A stretch of 64,000 bases of DNA from GCA-2687515 sp002687515 (GTDB lineage Bacteria; Pseudomonadota; Alphaproteobacteria; Rhodospirillales; UBA2165). Position numbers and translations under genes: made by a program. Each line of letters opens with the position of its first letter. The stretch's first letter is position 1. Under the pieces are notes generated by a model. The model was not told the origin of the DNA. It saw only the letters and a list, made by a program, of their open reading frames with translations, and did no database searches. The stretch lies in the NCBI GenBank assembly GCA_030745835.1, contig JASLNU010000035.1:14969-78968 (forward strand), given 5' to 3'. Below are positions 37,603 through 48,772 of this stretch, piece by piece.

Positions 37603-38406
37603 ATGGCAGACACGGCGTCATCGGTACAATCCCATTACGCGGCGGAAGATCTGGTCGCGCGAATCTTGGGCGTTCTCCGCGAGGAAGGATATGACACCGA
37701 TTCGTTAAGCGTCGAAACCCTGAACCTGACCGACCAGTTGCATGACGGCGGCCTGGGCGCGACCCAGGCGCAGGCCGACCTGGCCGGCGTTTCAGAAGGA
37801 TTAAGGGTCCTCGACGCCGGTTGCGGCATCGGCGGCGCGGCGCGCTATCTGGCGCACGCCCACGGCTGCCAGGTGCAGGCCATCGACCTGACCCGGGAAT
37901 TTGTCGATGCCGCCATCGCCCTGACCGAGCTTTGCGGGCTAAGCGATAGAATCACCTTCCGCCAGGGAAGCGTTACCGACCTGCCCTTTGACGATCAAAG
38001 CTTTGATCTGGTGTGGAGCCAGAATGTCAGCATGAACGTCGAGGACAAGGCAAAACTGTTTGCCGAAGCCTATCGCGTGCTTGTACCGGGGGGACGCTTC
38101 GCCCTCAGCCATATCACCGCCGGGCCGGGCGGCGAGCCCTACTATCCGCTCCCTTGGGCGCGGCGGGCCGATTACAGTTTCCTCGGCAGCGAAAAGGAGA
38201 TACTGGACCGGCTCGCCGGCGCCGGATTCAGAATTCTCGAAATCCGCGATGAAATCATCGCCCCCGGCGGCGGCCGCCCGCCGAAACCGCTGGCCGGGTC
38301 GGTGGTCATGGGAGCCGACATGCGCGAGCGGGCGATCAACAGCAAACGCTCGACAGAGGAGCGGCGGATCAAGGACATGCTTGTCCTTGCCGAGCGCCCC
38401 GCCTGA
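37603..38406 (+). CDS. SAM-dependent methyltransferase
   Basis: A 267-residue class I methyltransferase. The SAM motif I is VLDAGCGIGGAARYLA (about residues 68-83), motif II acidic residue in VQAIDLTREFVDAA, and motif IV FDLVWSQNVSMNVEDK. It groups with small-molecule methyltransferases like sarcosine/dimethylglycine or phosphoethanolamine types (Methyltransf_11). GGAGAGGAAG is its ribosome-binding site. It is abutted by the convergent MFS gene. A substrate linked to the nearby transporter or dehalogenase is possible but unproven. Confidence 0.85.
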   Translation: MADTASSVQSHYAAEDLVARILGVLREEGYDTDSLSVETLNLTDQLHDGGLGATQAQADLAGVSEGLRVLDAGCGIGGAARYLAHAHGCQVQAIDLTREFVDAAIALTELCGLSDRITFRQGSVTDLPFDDQSFDLVWSQNVSMNVEDKAKLFAEAYRVLVPGGRFALSHITAGPGGEPYYPLPWARRADYSFLGSEKEILDRLAGAGFRILEIRDEIIAPGGGRPPKPLAGSVVMGADMRERAINSKRSTEERRIKDMLVLAERPA

Positions 38407-39696
38407 TCAATCGCCCTCCCAGCGCGCCAGCCGCGCATAGAGAAATTGCTGCAGAACGGCGGCGGCGATGGCGGTGACGAAAACAGCGGTCAGCGAAATC
38501 AAATCGGCGACGGCGGCGACGGCCAGCGGCAGCAGCGCCGCCGGCGAAGCGAGGCTGTTGAAATAACCGGAATAGGCCGGCCGCCGGTCATCGGGTGATA
38601 TTTCCAGAAGATAGCCGAGAAAGCCGATGGCCATGCCATTGACCAGGGCGCCGACGAAAAAAAACAGGACGGCGAAGGCGGCCAGCAGAAGGGCTGGCGG
38701 CAATTCGCCCCCGGCGGCCAGAATGGCAACGGCGCCCGCCGGCGGTATCATGCGCAGCCAGCCGACGCCGCGCAGCAGGGTCAGTTTTCCGCGGGCATCG
38801 CCGATGCGGCCCCACAAGGGGTTGGAGGCCAGCGAGCCCGCCGTCTGGGCGCCCAGAAGAATGCCCAGATCCTCGATGCCGAGGCCGCCCGAGGTGGCGG
38901 CAACCACATAAAACGGCAGCGCCAGGAGGGTCGCGCCGCTCAGCCAGTGGCTGTAGAGGAACAGGCGAAAGCGGCCATCGGTGCGCAAGACCAAAACACC
39001 GTCTTTCAGGAATTGGCCAAATTTGCCGTCTATTACAGGCAAAGTGGAAGTTGACGCCGATGCTTTCGGCGCCGGCGGCTCGCCCACCGAGACGAAACTG
39101 GCCGACGAGATGAACATAAGCACCGACGCCAGGGCGAAGATCAGCGCAAAGGCGGTCAGCGGCGTTTGCGTCGCCAGCGCCCGGTGCACCAGGGAAGCGG
39201 CGCCGAGGGCCAGCACGCCGCCGCCGAAGAAACGCCAAGCCAGCATGCGGCTGCGCGCGCCGGGCGCTATGGCGCGGCCGACGATATCGTTGTAGGGGAC
39301 GGCGACGATACCGCTGACGAAGGCGTAAAGGGTCCAGAGCGCCAGGAAGCCGGCGGCCAGCCACGGCCCCGCCGGTTCGGTTGCCAGCGCCAGCAGAAGC
39401 GCGATCAAGGCAATGCAGCCGGCCCGCCCGAAGGCGCCGACGGCATAGAAGGGCAAACGCCGCTGGGCGCGCTGGGCGAGATAGCCGATGATGATCTGCG
39501 GCAATAGCCAGCCGAGGCGCAAGATAGCGGTGGTCGCCCCGACCGCATAGACATTGCCGGTCAGATGATTGACCAGGCCGGCCACGATGGTTGCCGAATC
39601 GACCGCCGACGAGCCGGCCTGAAAGGTGGCGCCGGCGCCGGCGATTTTCCAGAAGACGGCGCCGCCCGCCCTATCGCGTGCATCAGCTGCCGGCAT
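38407..39696 (-). CDS. MFS transporter
   Basis: A 429-residue carrier with about 12 membrane segments, of the major facilitator superfamily. The N-terminal part contains LRLGWLLPQIIIGYLAQRAQRR, with the basic loop after helix 2 that marks the family, and a GRIGDARGKLTLLRG loop midway. It starts 12 bases downstream of the reductive dehalogenase gene on the same strand, so the two are likely co-transcribed. It may import the halogenated substrate or export a product. Specificity cannot be read. Confidence 0.88.
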   Translation of the reverse strand: MPAADARDRAGGAVFWKIAGAGATFQAGSSAVDSATIVAGLVNHLTGNVYAVGATTAILRLGWLLPQIIIGYLAQRAQRRLPFYAVGAFGRAGCIALIALLLALATEPAGPWLAAGFLALWTLYAFVSGIVAVPYNDIVGRAIAPGARSRMLAWRFFGGGVLALGAASLVHRALATQTPLTAFALIFALASVLMFISSASFVSVGEPPAPKASASTSTLPVIDGKFGQFLKDGVLVLRTDGRFRLFLYSHWLSGATLLALPFYVVAATSGGLGIEDLGILLGAQTAGSLASNPLWGRIGDARGKLTLLRGVGWLRMIPPAGAVAILAAGGELPPALLLAAFAVLFFFVGALVNGMAIGFLGYLLEISPDDRRPAYSGYFNSLASPAALLPLAVAAVADLISLTAVFVTAIAAAVLQQFLYARLARWEGD

Positions 39697-39708
39697 TGCC
39701 CGATCGCC

Positions 39709-41910
39709 TCAAGTGTCCTTTTGCGTCTTCCAACTGGGGATATAGGTGGCCGGCATCTCGCCGCCGGCGGCGCGGCGGGCCAGGGCCTGGTCCACCGTTT
39801 CCGCCTCCGCCGCCAGTTTCAGGCCGAGCTTCCGGTCGGTCGGGCACGGCCCCATCAGGTCCGGCGGCGGCAGCGTCGAGGCCGGGTAATGGGCGATGCC
39901 CAGGCTCTCATTGACCTTCTTCTTGGGATCGATGTTGGGCCGGTTGGCGCCCTTCGCCGTGACCACGTAATTATTGGGATCATAGCGGAACGAGCGTTCG
40001 CCGATGACTTCCAGGTCCAACCACCATTTTTTCGCGTCCACCGGATTGCCGTTGCCGAGCACGTCATCGAGCCAGATGGCGATCGGCGGCAGGAAGGGTT
40101 TCATCCACATGGCGTTGATGCCGAGCCAGCTTCCGAGACGGTGCAGGAGCGGGCCGTCCCAGGTGGTGTCCTTGCTCAGGGGGCAGACCTTGACGCAGCG
40201 CCCGCAGGCCGATCCCTTGATGTTGGTGGCCCGGTACATGGTGCAGCGTTCGCTATCCGGTTTCCAGGTCTCGTAGCCGTTGAAGATGACCTTACCGCCA
40301 TAGGGGATCGCCTGGCAGGGACACTCGCGCGCGCATTTAAAGCATTTGGAACAAAATTTCTGCACCCCGAAATCGATCGGCTTGTCCGGCGCCAGCGGCA
40401 TATCGGTGGTCAGCACCGCCGTCTTGAAGCGCATGCCGAGGAACGGGTTGATGGCGCTTTCGCCGATCCGGCTCTGTTCGCCGAGCCCCGTATGCAGGAC
40501 CAGCGGCACATGCAGAACGTCGCTGTCGAGGCTGGTATGGGCGCGCGCCGGATAGCCCATTTCCCTGATATGGGCGGCCATCACGCCGGTAACTTCGGCG
40601 CCGCGCAAATAGGCGCGCATCGATTGCGAACCGGATATCCAGTCGTTGCCGCTGGCGCCCAAAAAGGTTTCGTAGCCCTGATCGATGAGCACCACCAGGG
40701 CGTATTTGTGGTAGGGCTCGATCGGCTTGCCGCGCTTGTCGTGGGAGTACCAGCAATGGTCGGGAATCTCGCAAATGCCGGTGATCGCCGATCCCATATA
40801 ATGGCTGAGCGCCTTCAGGGCCTTGGCGTTGGTTTCGGCGTCTTGGCTGCTTGGCGCCGCTTTCGCCGCGGTCTGGCCGTCCTGCATCGGCTTCAAGGCC
40901 CACATCGGGCGGATCAGGCCTTGGCTGACCGGGTGTTTCTGCGACCAGCGGGGGGCTTCGCGCGCCGCCTTTTCCGAAAGGTCGCCGAGCGCCGTCCGCA
41001 CATACATGTTGGCCCGGCTGGGCACGCGCGGCACCTCGTCTTCGAAGATGTGGGTGGTCGGCGCATCGACGCGCCGCAAGCTTTCGACCGGATATGGCCC
41101 GAGATGCGACGGCCGGCGGCGGCGGCGCCAACGCTCGAGCCCGGATACGGCGCCCGAGGCCCCGAGATAATAATTCAGATCGCGGCCGTTCCTGGCCGAT
41201 GCGTGCAACGGCAGATCGGCGTTCAATGCATAATCCGTGGTAACCGCCGCCAGGGCGAAGCGGTCATCGAGGTAGGGGTTAACGACGCCTTCCCCTTCCC
41301 TGAGCGCCAGGCCGGCAAGCACCGCCAGCTTATCGAGGCCGACATCGGTGGCGCCGGTCCAATGGGCGCTGGTCGCGAAGCCCATCGCCGAGATTTGGCC
41401 GCCGATGTTGATGGCGATTTCGGCGGCGCGCAAACTGGCCAGCAGGTGTTCGTTACGGTTGACCCAGCCGGCGGCCGGATTACCGGCGTCGATGGCATCG
41501 GAATATTCCACCGCCACCACCACCGCATGGCCATGAGGATCAGTGGCGGGATCTGCGCCGCCGTTCAACCAGGCGTCATTCAGCCATGCATTTGGGGGTA
41601 TTTCGCAAACCGCGATCTGCGAGGCATCGAGGAAATAGCCGGCGCCCTTGATATCGCGGCTGCGCAGTGCAAGGTCATCCGGCACCGGCGCCTTCTTGGC
41701 GAACGGTTCCGGGCAGCGCAATTCTTGGTAAGCCGTGAGATGATCGAGCACCGCGCGCACCAGCGGCGCAGCGGCATCAGTGAATACCAGCGCCGGGTCG
41801 CGTGCCGGGACCGCCGCCTCGGCGGCGGCGGCCGAGGCATCCCGGCGCAGCCGTTCAAGAGGATAAGGACCAAGCTCGATGCGGCGGGTGCGGCGGTTCA
41901 TGCCCAACAT
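39709..41910 (-). CDS. reductive dehalogenase-like Fe-S/corrinoid protein with duplicated core
   Basis: A 733-residue cytoplasmic protein (no twin-arginine signal) of the catabolic, oxygen-tolerant reductive dehalogenase type. Two [4Fe-4S] sites are clear: CxxCxxCxxxCP at Cys520, 523, 526 and 530, and Cys556 with CxxCxxxCP at 569, 572 and 576. Upstream lie two copies of the cobalamin-binding-like core, residues about 14-237 and 271-508, sharing GPYPLERLRR/GPYPVESLRR, VCEIPPNAW/ICEIPDHCW and VTTDYAL/LTTDMPL. The first copy lacks Fe-S clusters. No rdhB membrane anchor is adjacent; an MFS gene follows. Substrate not known. Confidence 0.82.
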   Translation of the reverse strand: MLGMNRRTRRIELGPYPLERLRRDASAAAAEAAVPARDPALVFTDAAAPLVRAVLDHLTAYQELRCPEPFAKKAPVPDDLALRSRDIKGAGYFLDASQIAVCEIPPNAWLNDAWLNGGADPATDPHGHAVVVAVEYSDAIDAGNPAAGWVNRNEHLLASLRAAEIAINIGGQISAMGFATSAHWTGATDVGLDKLAVLAGLALREGEGVVNPYLDDRFALAAVTTDYALNADLPLHASARNGRDLNYYLGASGAVSGLERWRRRRRPSHLGPYPVESLRRVDAPTTHIFEDEVPRVPSRANMYVRTALGDLSEKAAREAPRWSQKHPVSQGLIRPMWALKPMQDGQTAAKAAPSSQDAETNAKALKALSHYMGSAITGICEIPDHCWYSHDKRGKPIEPYHKYALVVLIDQGYETFLGASGNDWISGSQSMRAYLRGAEVTGVMAAHIREMGYPARAHTSLDSDVLHVPLVLHTGLGEQSRIGESAINPFLGMRFKTAVLTTDMPLAPDKPIDFGVQKFCSKCFKCARECPCQAIPYGGKVIFNGYETWKPDSERCTMYRATNIKGSACGRCVKVCPLSKDTTWDGPLLHRLGSWLGINAMWMKPFLPPIAIWLDDVLGNGNPVDAKKWWLDLEVIGERSFRYDPNNYVVTAKGANRPNIDPKKKVNESLGIAHYPASTLPPPDLMGPCPTDRKLGLKLAAEAETVDQALARRAAGGEMPATYIPSWKTQKDT

Positions 41911-41934
41911 GAAACTTAAATAGCAGAGCTTACC

Positions 41935-42732
41935 CTAGGCGCAAGCCTCGACCGCGCGCCCGGCCATGACGCCGACCAGGTGCGCCCGGTAATCGGCGGC
42001 GGCGTGGATGTCGGACAGCATGTCGCCCTCAGGCATGCCGGCGCCATCCAGGGCCCCCGCCGAGAAGTCCTTGGCCAGCGCCGCTTCCATGCCGGAGGCG
42101 CGGAACACACCGCCGGCGCCGGCGCCGGTGACGGCAACGCGGATACCCGCCGATCCCGAGGAAACAAATACGCCGACCAGGGCAAAGCGGCTGGCCGGAT
42201 GGGCGAACTTGGCATAGGCCGCCTTTTCCGGCGCCGGGAAGCTGACGGCGGTGATGATCTCGCCATCCTCGAGCGCCGTTTCCAACAAGCCGGTGAAGAA
42301 ATCATCGGCCGCGATCTGGCGCCTGTCGGTGATGATGGTGGCGCCGAGGCCGAGGCAGGCCGCCGGATAATCGGCCGCCGGATCGTTGTTGGCGATGGAG
42401 CCGCCGATGGTGCCCCGGTTGCGCACCTGCGGATCGCCGATGCCTTCGGCCAGATCGGCCAACGCCGGAATACGGCCGTTGACATCGTCGGAATTGGCCA
42501 CCTCGAAATGCCGGGTCATGGCGCCGACGACCACATTATCGCCATCCACATGGACCTGGTGCAGATCGGCGATACCGGCCAGATCGATCAGGTCCGAGGG
42601 TTGGTTGAGGCCCAGCTTGATGGCCGGCAACAGGGTCATGCCGCCGGCGAGATACGAACCGTCTGCCGCGGCTTTCTGTTTAACGGCGGCTTCCGCCAGG
42701 TCGGCGGCGCTGAGATAATTGAAATCTGACAT
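41935..42732 (-). CDS. molybdenum hydroxylase FAD-binding medium subunit (CoxM-like)
   Basis: FAD subunit of a three-part Mo hydroxylase, passing electrons from the [2Fe-2S] subunit to an acceptor. The start at 42732 gives 265 residues beginning MSDFNYLSAADLAEA, after GGGAGGATTAGAT. FAD motifs are YLAGGMTLLPAIKLG (about residues 23-37) and TIGGSIANNDPAADYPA (about 108-124). It is the third gene of coxS-coxL-coxM, 13 bases after coxL. Frame upstream of the start is antisense-like and was left out. Confidence 0.92.
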   Translation of the reverse strand: MSDFNYLSAADLAEAAVKQKAAADGSYLAGGMTLLPAIKLGLNQPSDLIDLAGIADLHQVHVDGDNVVVGAMTRHFEVANSDDVNGRIPALADLAEGIGDPQVRNRGTIGGSIANNDPAADYPAACLGLGATIITDRRQIAADDFFTGLLETALEDGEIITAVSFPAPEKAAYAKFAHPASRFALVGVFVSSGSAGIRVAVTGAGAGGVFRASGMEAALAKDFSAGALDGAGMPEGDMLSDIHAAADYRAHLVGVMAGRAVEACA

Positions 42733-42745
42733 ATCTAATCCTCCC

Positions 42746-45100
<2,355 letters not shown>

Positions 45101-45103
45101 GGC

Positions 45104-45571
<468 letters not shown>

Positions 45572-45733
45572 CGCTATTCCTCCCAGTCCCGGTTTGATAT
45601 GAATTTTAAGCCGAGCGCATTTCGGCCCGGTTGGTAATTTATGAAGTGTGAGTGTTCCCCATAAATAAATCAAGTGTTCGATGAACTGGCGGCGGCGGCA
45701 CGGCCCCTCGTGACGGCAAAAGACATGGAAATT

Positions 45734-45768
45734 CCAGGAATCGTACCCATATACGATTGGTTGCCTGG
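45734..45768. promoter_or_regulatory. dyad symmetry between divergent coxS operon and unknown gene
   Basis: CCAGG (45734-45738) pairs with CCTGG (45764-45768), and AATCGTA (45739-45745) with TACGATT (45752-45758) around a 6-base centre. It lies about 44 bases before the unknown gene and 163 bases from coxS. It could be an operator for either side or simply a hairpin. Confidence 0.4.
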
Positions 45769-45811
45769 ACCGCCACCAATCACCGTTTGAGAAGGAAAAT
45801 ACGCGTTGGAC

Positions 45812-47149
45812 ATGGGAGTATCCCCTGAGAGCACGCCCAAAACCCCGGAATCCGGCACCCAAAGCGACGCTCCCATCGTCACCGATTGGGAAGACGTTTT
45901 CGAAAACCCGGAGCATGGGCTTATTCCGCTGGTTTCCCAGGCGCGCACCATCGAGTCCTTAAAAAAATGCCTGCTGGTCATTGTCGAAAGCCTGTTCAGC
46001 CGGGACAGCGACGCCAGATTCCGCGAAACCTACTCGCGCAAACTGGACGATATCCTTCCCGAAAGCGTCCAGTTGATCGACGGCTCCGGCGGCGAGCTGG
46101 AGATCATCAAAAAGGGCGTGGTCGAGATGCTGCGCCAGATCAAGGATTTCAGGATCAAAAAGGCGGAAGAGGCGCTGGCAAAAACCGCCGGGGAACGAAT
46201 GTCGGATGCCGCCGATCGAAAAACCGAAGATTGCGAAGACGCAAATTTGCTGTTGGATGTAAATACCGATATCGAAAAGGCCGGCGCCGCCAAAAAGCCC
46301 GCCAACGATCCCGAACCGGTCAATGCCGAATCCCAATTTAGCAAAATGTTCTGCGCCGAATTCGAGGCACGGCTTAGAATTTTGCGCGCCGGCGTTCCCC
46401 AGAAAACGAGCGCCGATTTCAAGCTGCCGTTCCTGTTGTCCGTAGACTTCAACGGCAGATTCGAGGAAGTCCTGTGCGAATTCTTCATTGAAAACCTGCT
46501 GCACAGATGCCGCGGCCTGATGAACAAGGCGGAAGCGCTGGAGCCCGGCGAACAAACGGAGCTTTTCCAAAAATATTTTTCCGGCAGGATCGGCAAGACC
46601 GAGCTTTGGGGCTTTTGGCAGGCGACCTGGACGGAAATCACCGAAGCGAAGGAAAAGCCCAAGAAACCGGAGCCCAAAAAGAAAAAGGGCCTGTTGGGTT
46701 TCGCCAAGAAGGAAAAGGCGCGTCCCGATTATCTAGAGCCGGAACTGACCGAGGAGGAGTGGAAAGACGCGGTCAAGCAGGTCAAAAGGACAAACGCCAG
46801 GACCGAGCAGATGTGGGACAGCCTGTGCACCGAATCCGAAACCTATGATCCGCCAGTGCGCGACCGGGACGGCCAATTGTTGATGGAACTGTTCGGGCGC
46901 AGCACCAACGGCACCGTCAACCAAATTCGCGCCATCAACCAGATTGTCGATCAGGGCATCGATATGGGCCGGGTTTTCGGCGAATTTCAACAGGGTAAGA
47001 ATATCGAGATCTGCCTCTTGGCCGCCTGCTACCAGCGCCCGCAACTATATCTTGGCGAGAAAGGCCGGCTGAAAGAGCTGTTGAGCGGCTTCCGGCGCGC
47101 CAATTTCCCCCTAATCAGCCGTTATTTGCACGATTTCATCCGCGAATAG
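45812..47149 (+). CDS. unknown protein, paralogue 1 of tandem pair
   Basis: A 445-residue soluble, charged protein with no signal peptide or membrane segment. It shares the pattern DWEDVFENPEHGLIPLV, then a CLLVIVESLFSRDSDARFRE helix, a Lys/Pro-rich linker at about residues 280-300, and the C-terminal block MELFGRSTNGTVNQIRAINQIV with CLLAACYQRPQLYLG, with the next gene, so the two arose by tandem duplication. I recognise no family, catalytic motif or fold. The ATG at 45812 is preferred; a TTG at 45806 has better spacing from GAAGGAAAAT. Confidence 0.75.
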   Translation: MGVSPESTPKTPESGTQSDAPIVTDWEDVFENPEHGLIPLVSQARTIESLKKCLLVIVESLFSRDSDARFRETYSRKLDDILPESVQLIDGSGGELEIIKKGVVEMLRQIKDFRIKKAEEALAKTAGERMSDAADRKTEDCEDANLLLDVNTDIEKAGAAKKPANDPEPVNAESQFSKMFCAEFEARLRILRAGVPQKTSADFKLPFLLSVDFNGRFEEVLCEFFIENLLHRCRGLMNKAEALEPGEQTELFQKYFSGRIGKTELWGFWQATWTEITEAKEKPKKPEPKKKKGLLGFAKKEKARPDYLEPELTEEEWKDAVKQVKRTNARTEQMWDSLCTESETYDPPVRDRDGQLLMELFGRSTNGTVNQIRAINQIVDQGIDMGRVFGEFQQGKNIEICLLAACYQRPQLYLGEKGRLKELLSGFRRANFPLISRYLHDFIRE

Positions 47150-47235
47150 AGCCTGCAGGCCGAATTCGGTTAAAAGGGGTAGTATTTCCAAACACCTTCC
47201 CTATCTATCAGTTGAAGGCAATTAACGGCAAAAGG

Positions 47236-48567
47236 ATGTCTGGTACCGCAACAGCACTGGCAAGCACCGGTGAACCCGATCCCATCGATTGGGAAGCCGT
47301 GTTCGAAGCCGACGGCCATGGCCTGATCGCGCTGATCGGCGAGACGAAATCGTTCGCCGCCCTGAAGAGTTGCATGCTGGTCATTGTCGAGCAGCTGTTC
47401 AGCCGCGACAACGACGAGGCCTTCAGGGAATCCTATATCGCCGAATTGAATTCGGTTTTGCCCGATGACCTGGATGGCCGCGAAAATATGGCCGCCACCC
47501 TGGATAAATTAAAGGCGGCGATGGTTGCCACGCTGCGCAGGATCAAAAGCTACCGTATCGAAAAAGCCGAACAGGCCAGGTTGCAATCCGCCGCCGACAC
47601 CGGCGCGCTGACCAGCGGCGAACGGCGATCTGACGCCAACGACGATACCGACATGTTGATCGGTTCGGTAAAAGCCACCGATATTACCGACGAGGATGAG
47701 CGAGAAGTCACCGCCAGTGTACGAGAGGCGACGGCAAAAATATTCGCCGATGTCGTCTCCGCCGAATACAAAAACCGCTTCAAGGCGCTTCGAATGGGCA
47801 TTTCCCAGGAAGCCGGAGGCAAGGTGAAGCTGCCGTTCATGCTGTCCGGGGATTTCGCCAAAAAATTCGATGCCGTGCTATGCCAATATGTCATTCCCGA
47901 ATTTACCCAGCGCTGCCACGAATTGGTGACGCGCGGGGTGACCCGGTCCGCCGACCGGCAAAAATCCTATTTTCAGCAATTCACCGGGTTTGAAACCGGG
48001 CGCGGCGAGATTTGGGAACATTGGTCCCAAACCTGGACCGACGTGACGGCCAAACAAAAATTACCGACCCGGCCGACCGGCAAGGGAAGCGGCAAGAAAA
48101 AGAAGGGTATGTTCGGTATTTCCTTGAAAAAGGCGTCGGCCGCGGAGAGCGAAGCGGCGGACGCCGAGCTTGAGCGCTGGAAGGCCAGGATCGCCCAACT
48201 GGAAAAAACGAATGGCTTAGCCGATGCGGTTTGGGATGCCCTTTGCGAAGACTCGGACAGCTATATGCCGCCGATCCGCGACACCGACAGCAAGACGCTG
48301 ATGGACTTGTTCGGGCGCAGTACCAAGAGCATCATGAAACAGGTTCACGCCATCAATCAGATCGTTCAGCAAGGCGACGAAGTGGCGCGCGCCTTCGAGG
48401 TCCTGCAACAGGGCAAGGACGTCGAGGTTTGCCTGTTGGCCGCCTGTTTCCAGCGCCCCGAGCTATATCTCGGCCGCAAACAGATGCTCAAGCAGCTGCT
48501 GGGCGGCTTCCGCGGCACTCACTTCCCGCTGATCCTCCGTTACCTGCCCCAGCACATCCGGGAATAA
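47236..48567 (+). CDS. unknown protein, paralogue 2 of tandem pair
   Basis: A 443-residue relative of the preceding protein, with matching DWEAVFEADGHGLIALI, CMLVIVEQLFSRDNDEAFRE, a Lys/Gly-rich linker (TGKGSGKKKKGMFG), MDLFGRSTKSIMKQVHAINQIV and VCLLAACFQRPELYLG. The pairwise similarity is strong at both ends and weak in the middle (about residues 110-175). It starts 86 bases after paralogue 1. The ATG at 47236 is chosen; a TTG at 47212 also fits. Both proteins look helical and could form a hetero-oligomer. Function unknown. Confidence 0.75.
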   Translation: MSGTATALASTGEPDPIDWEAVFEADGHGLIALIGETKSFAALKSCMLVIVEQLFSRDNDEAFRESYIAELNSVLPDDLDGRENMAATLDKLKAAMVATLRRIKSYRIEKAEQARLQSAADTGALTSGERRSDANDDTDMLIGSVKATDITDEDEREVTASVREATAKIFADVVSAEYKNRFKALRMGISQEAGGKVKLPFMLSGDFAKKFDAVLCQYVIPEFTQRCHELVTRGVTRSADRQKSYFQQFTGFETGRGEIWEHWSQTWTDVTAKQKLPTRPTGKGSGKKKKGMFGISLKKASAAESEAADAELERWKARIAQLEKTNGLADAVWDALCEDSDSYMPPIRDTDSKTLMDLFGRSTKSIMKQVHAINQIVQQGDEVARAFEVLQQGKDVEVCLLAACFQRPELYLGRKQMLKQLLGGFRGTHFPLILRYLPQHIRE

Positions 48568-48647
48568 TACTTTAATTTCCCCGGGCGACTGGATATGACC
48601 CTATCCGGTAGCGCATTTTTTATGCGCCTGGTGATTGGGGATCGGGA

Positions 48648-48749
48648 ATGACAAACAACGATATTTTCGATGTCGAGGGTCTGGTCACGGTGATCACCGG
48701 CGCGCATCTGGTTATCGATGGCGGTTTCTCGCTCGGCTTCGCCGACTGA
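48648..48749 (+). pseudogene. collapsed SDR gene: N- and C-terminal ends fused
   Basis: A 33-codon frame reads MTNNDIFDVEGLVTVITGA followed directly by HLVIDGGFSLGFAD. The first part is the start of an SDR up to the TGA of its cofactor motif; the second is the usual SDR ending (TGAHLVIDGGFS). About 220 central codons are missing. The shared ITGA stretch suggests deletion by recombination between short repeats. It has a GGGGATCGGGA ribosome-binding site and could still be translated, but it cannot be an oxidoreductase. Confidence 0.75.
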
Positions 48750-48772
48750 TACCGACCTTTGAAGGAACCGAC

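Noticed and set aside
39565..41919. A 784-codon open frame on the plus strand opposite the dehalogenase
   Set aside because: Antisense to the Fe-S protein, whose cysteine motifs and internal duplication show which strand is real.
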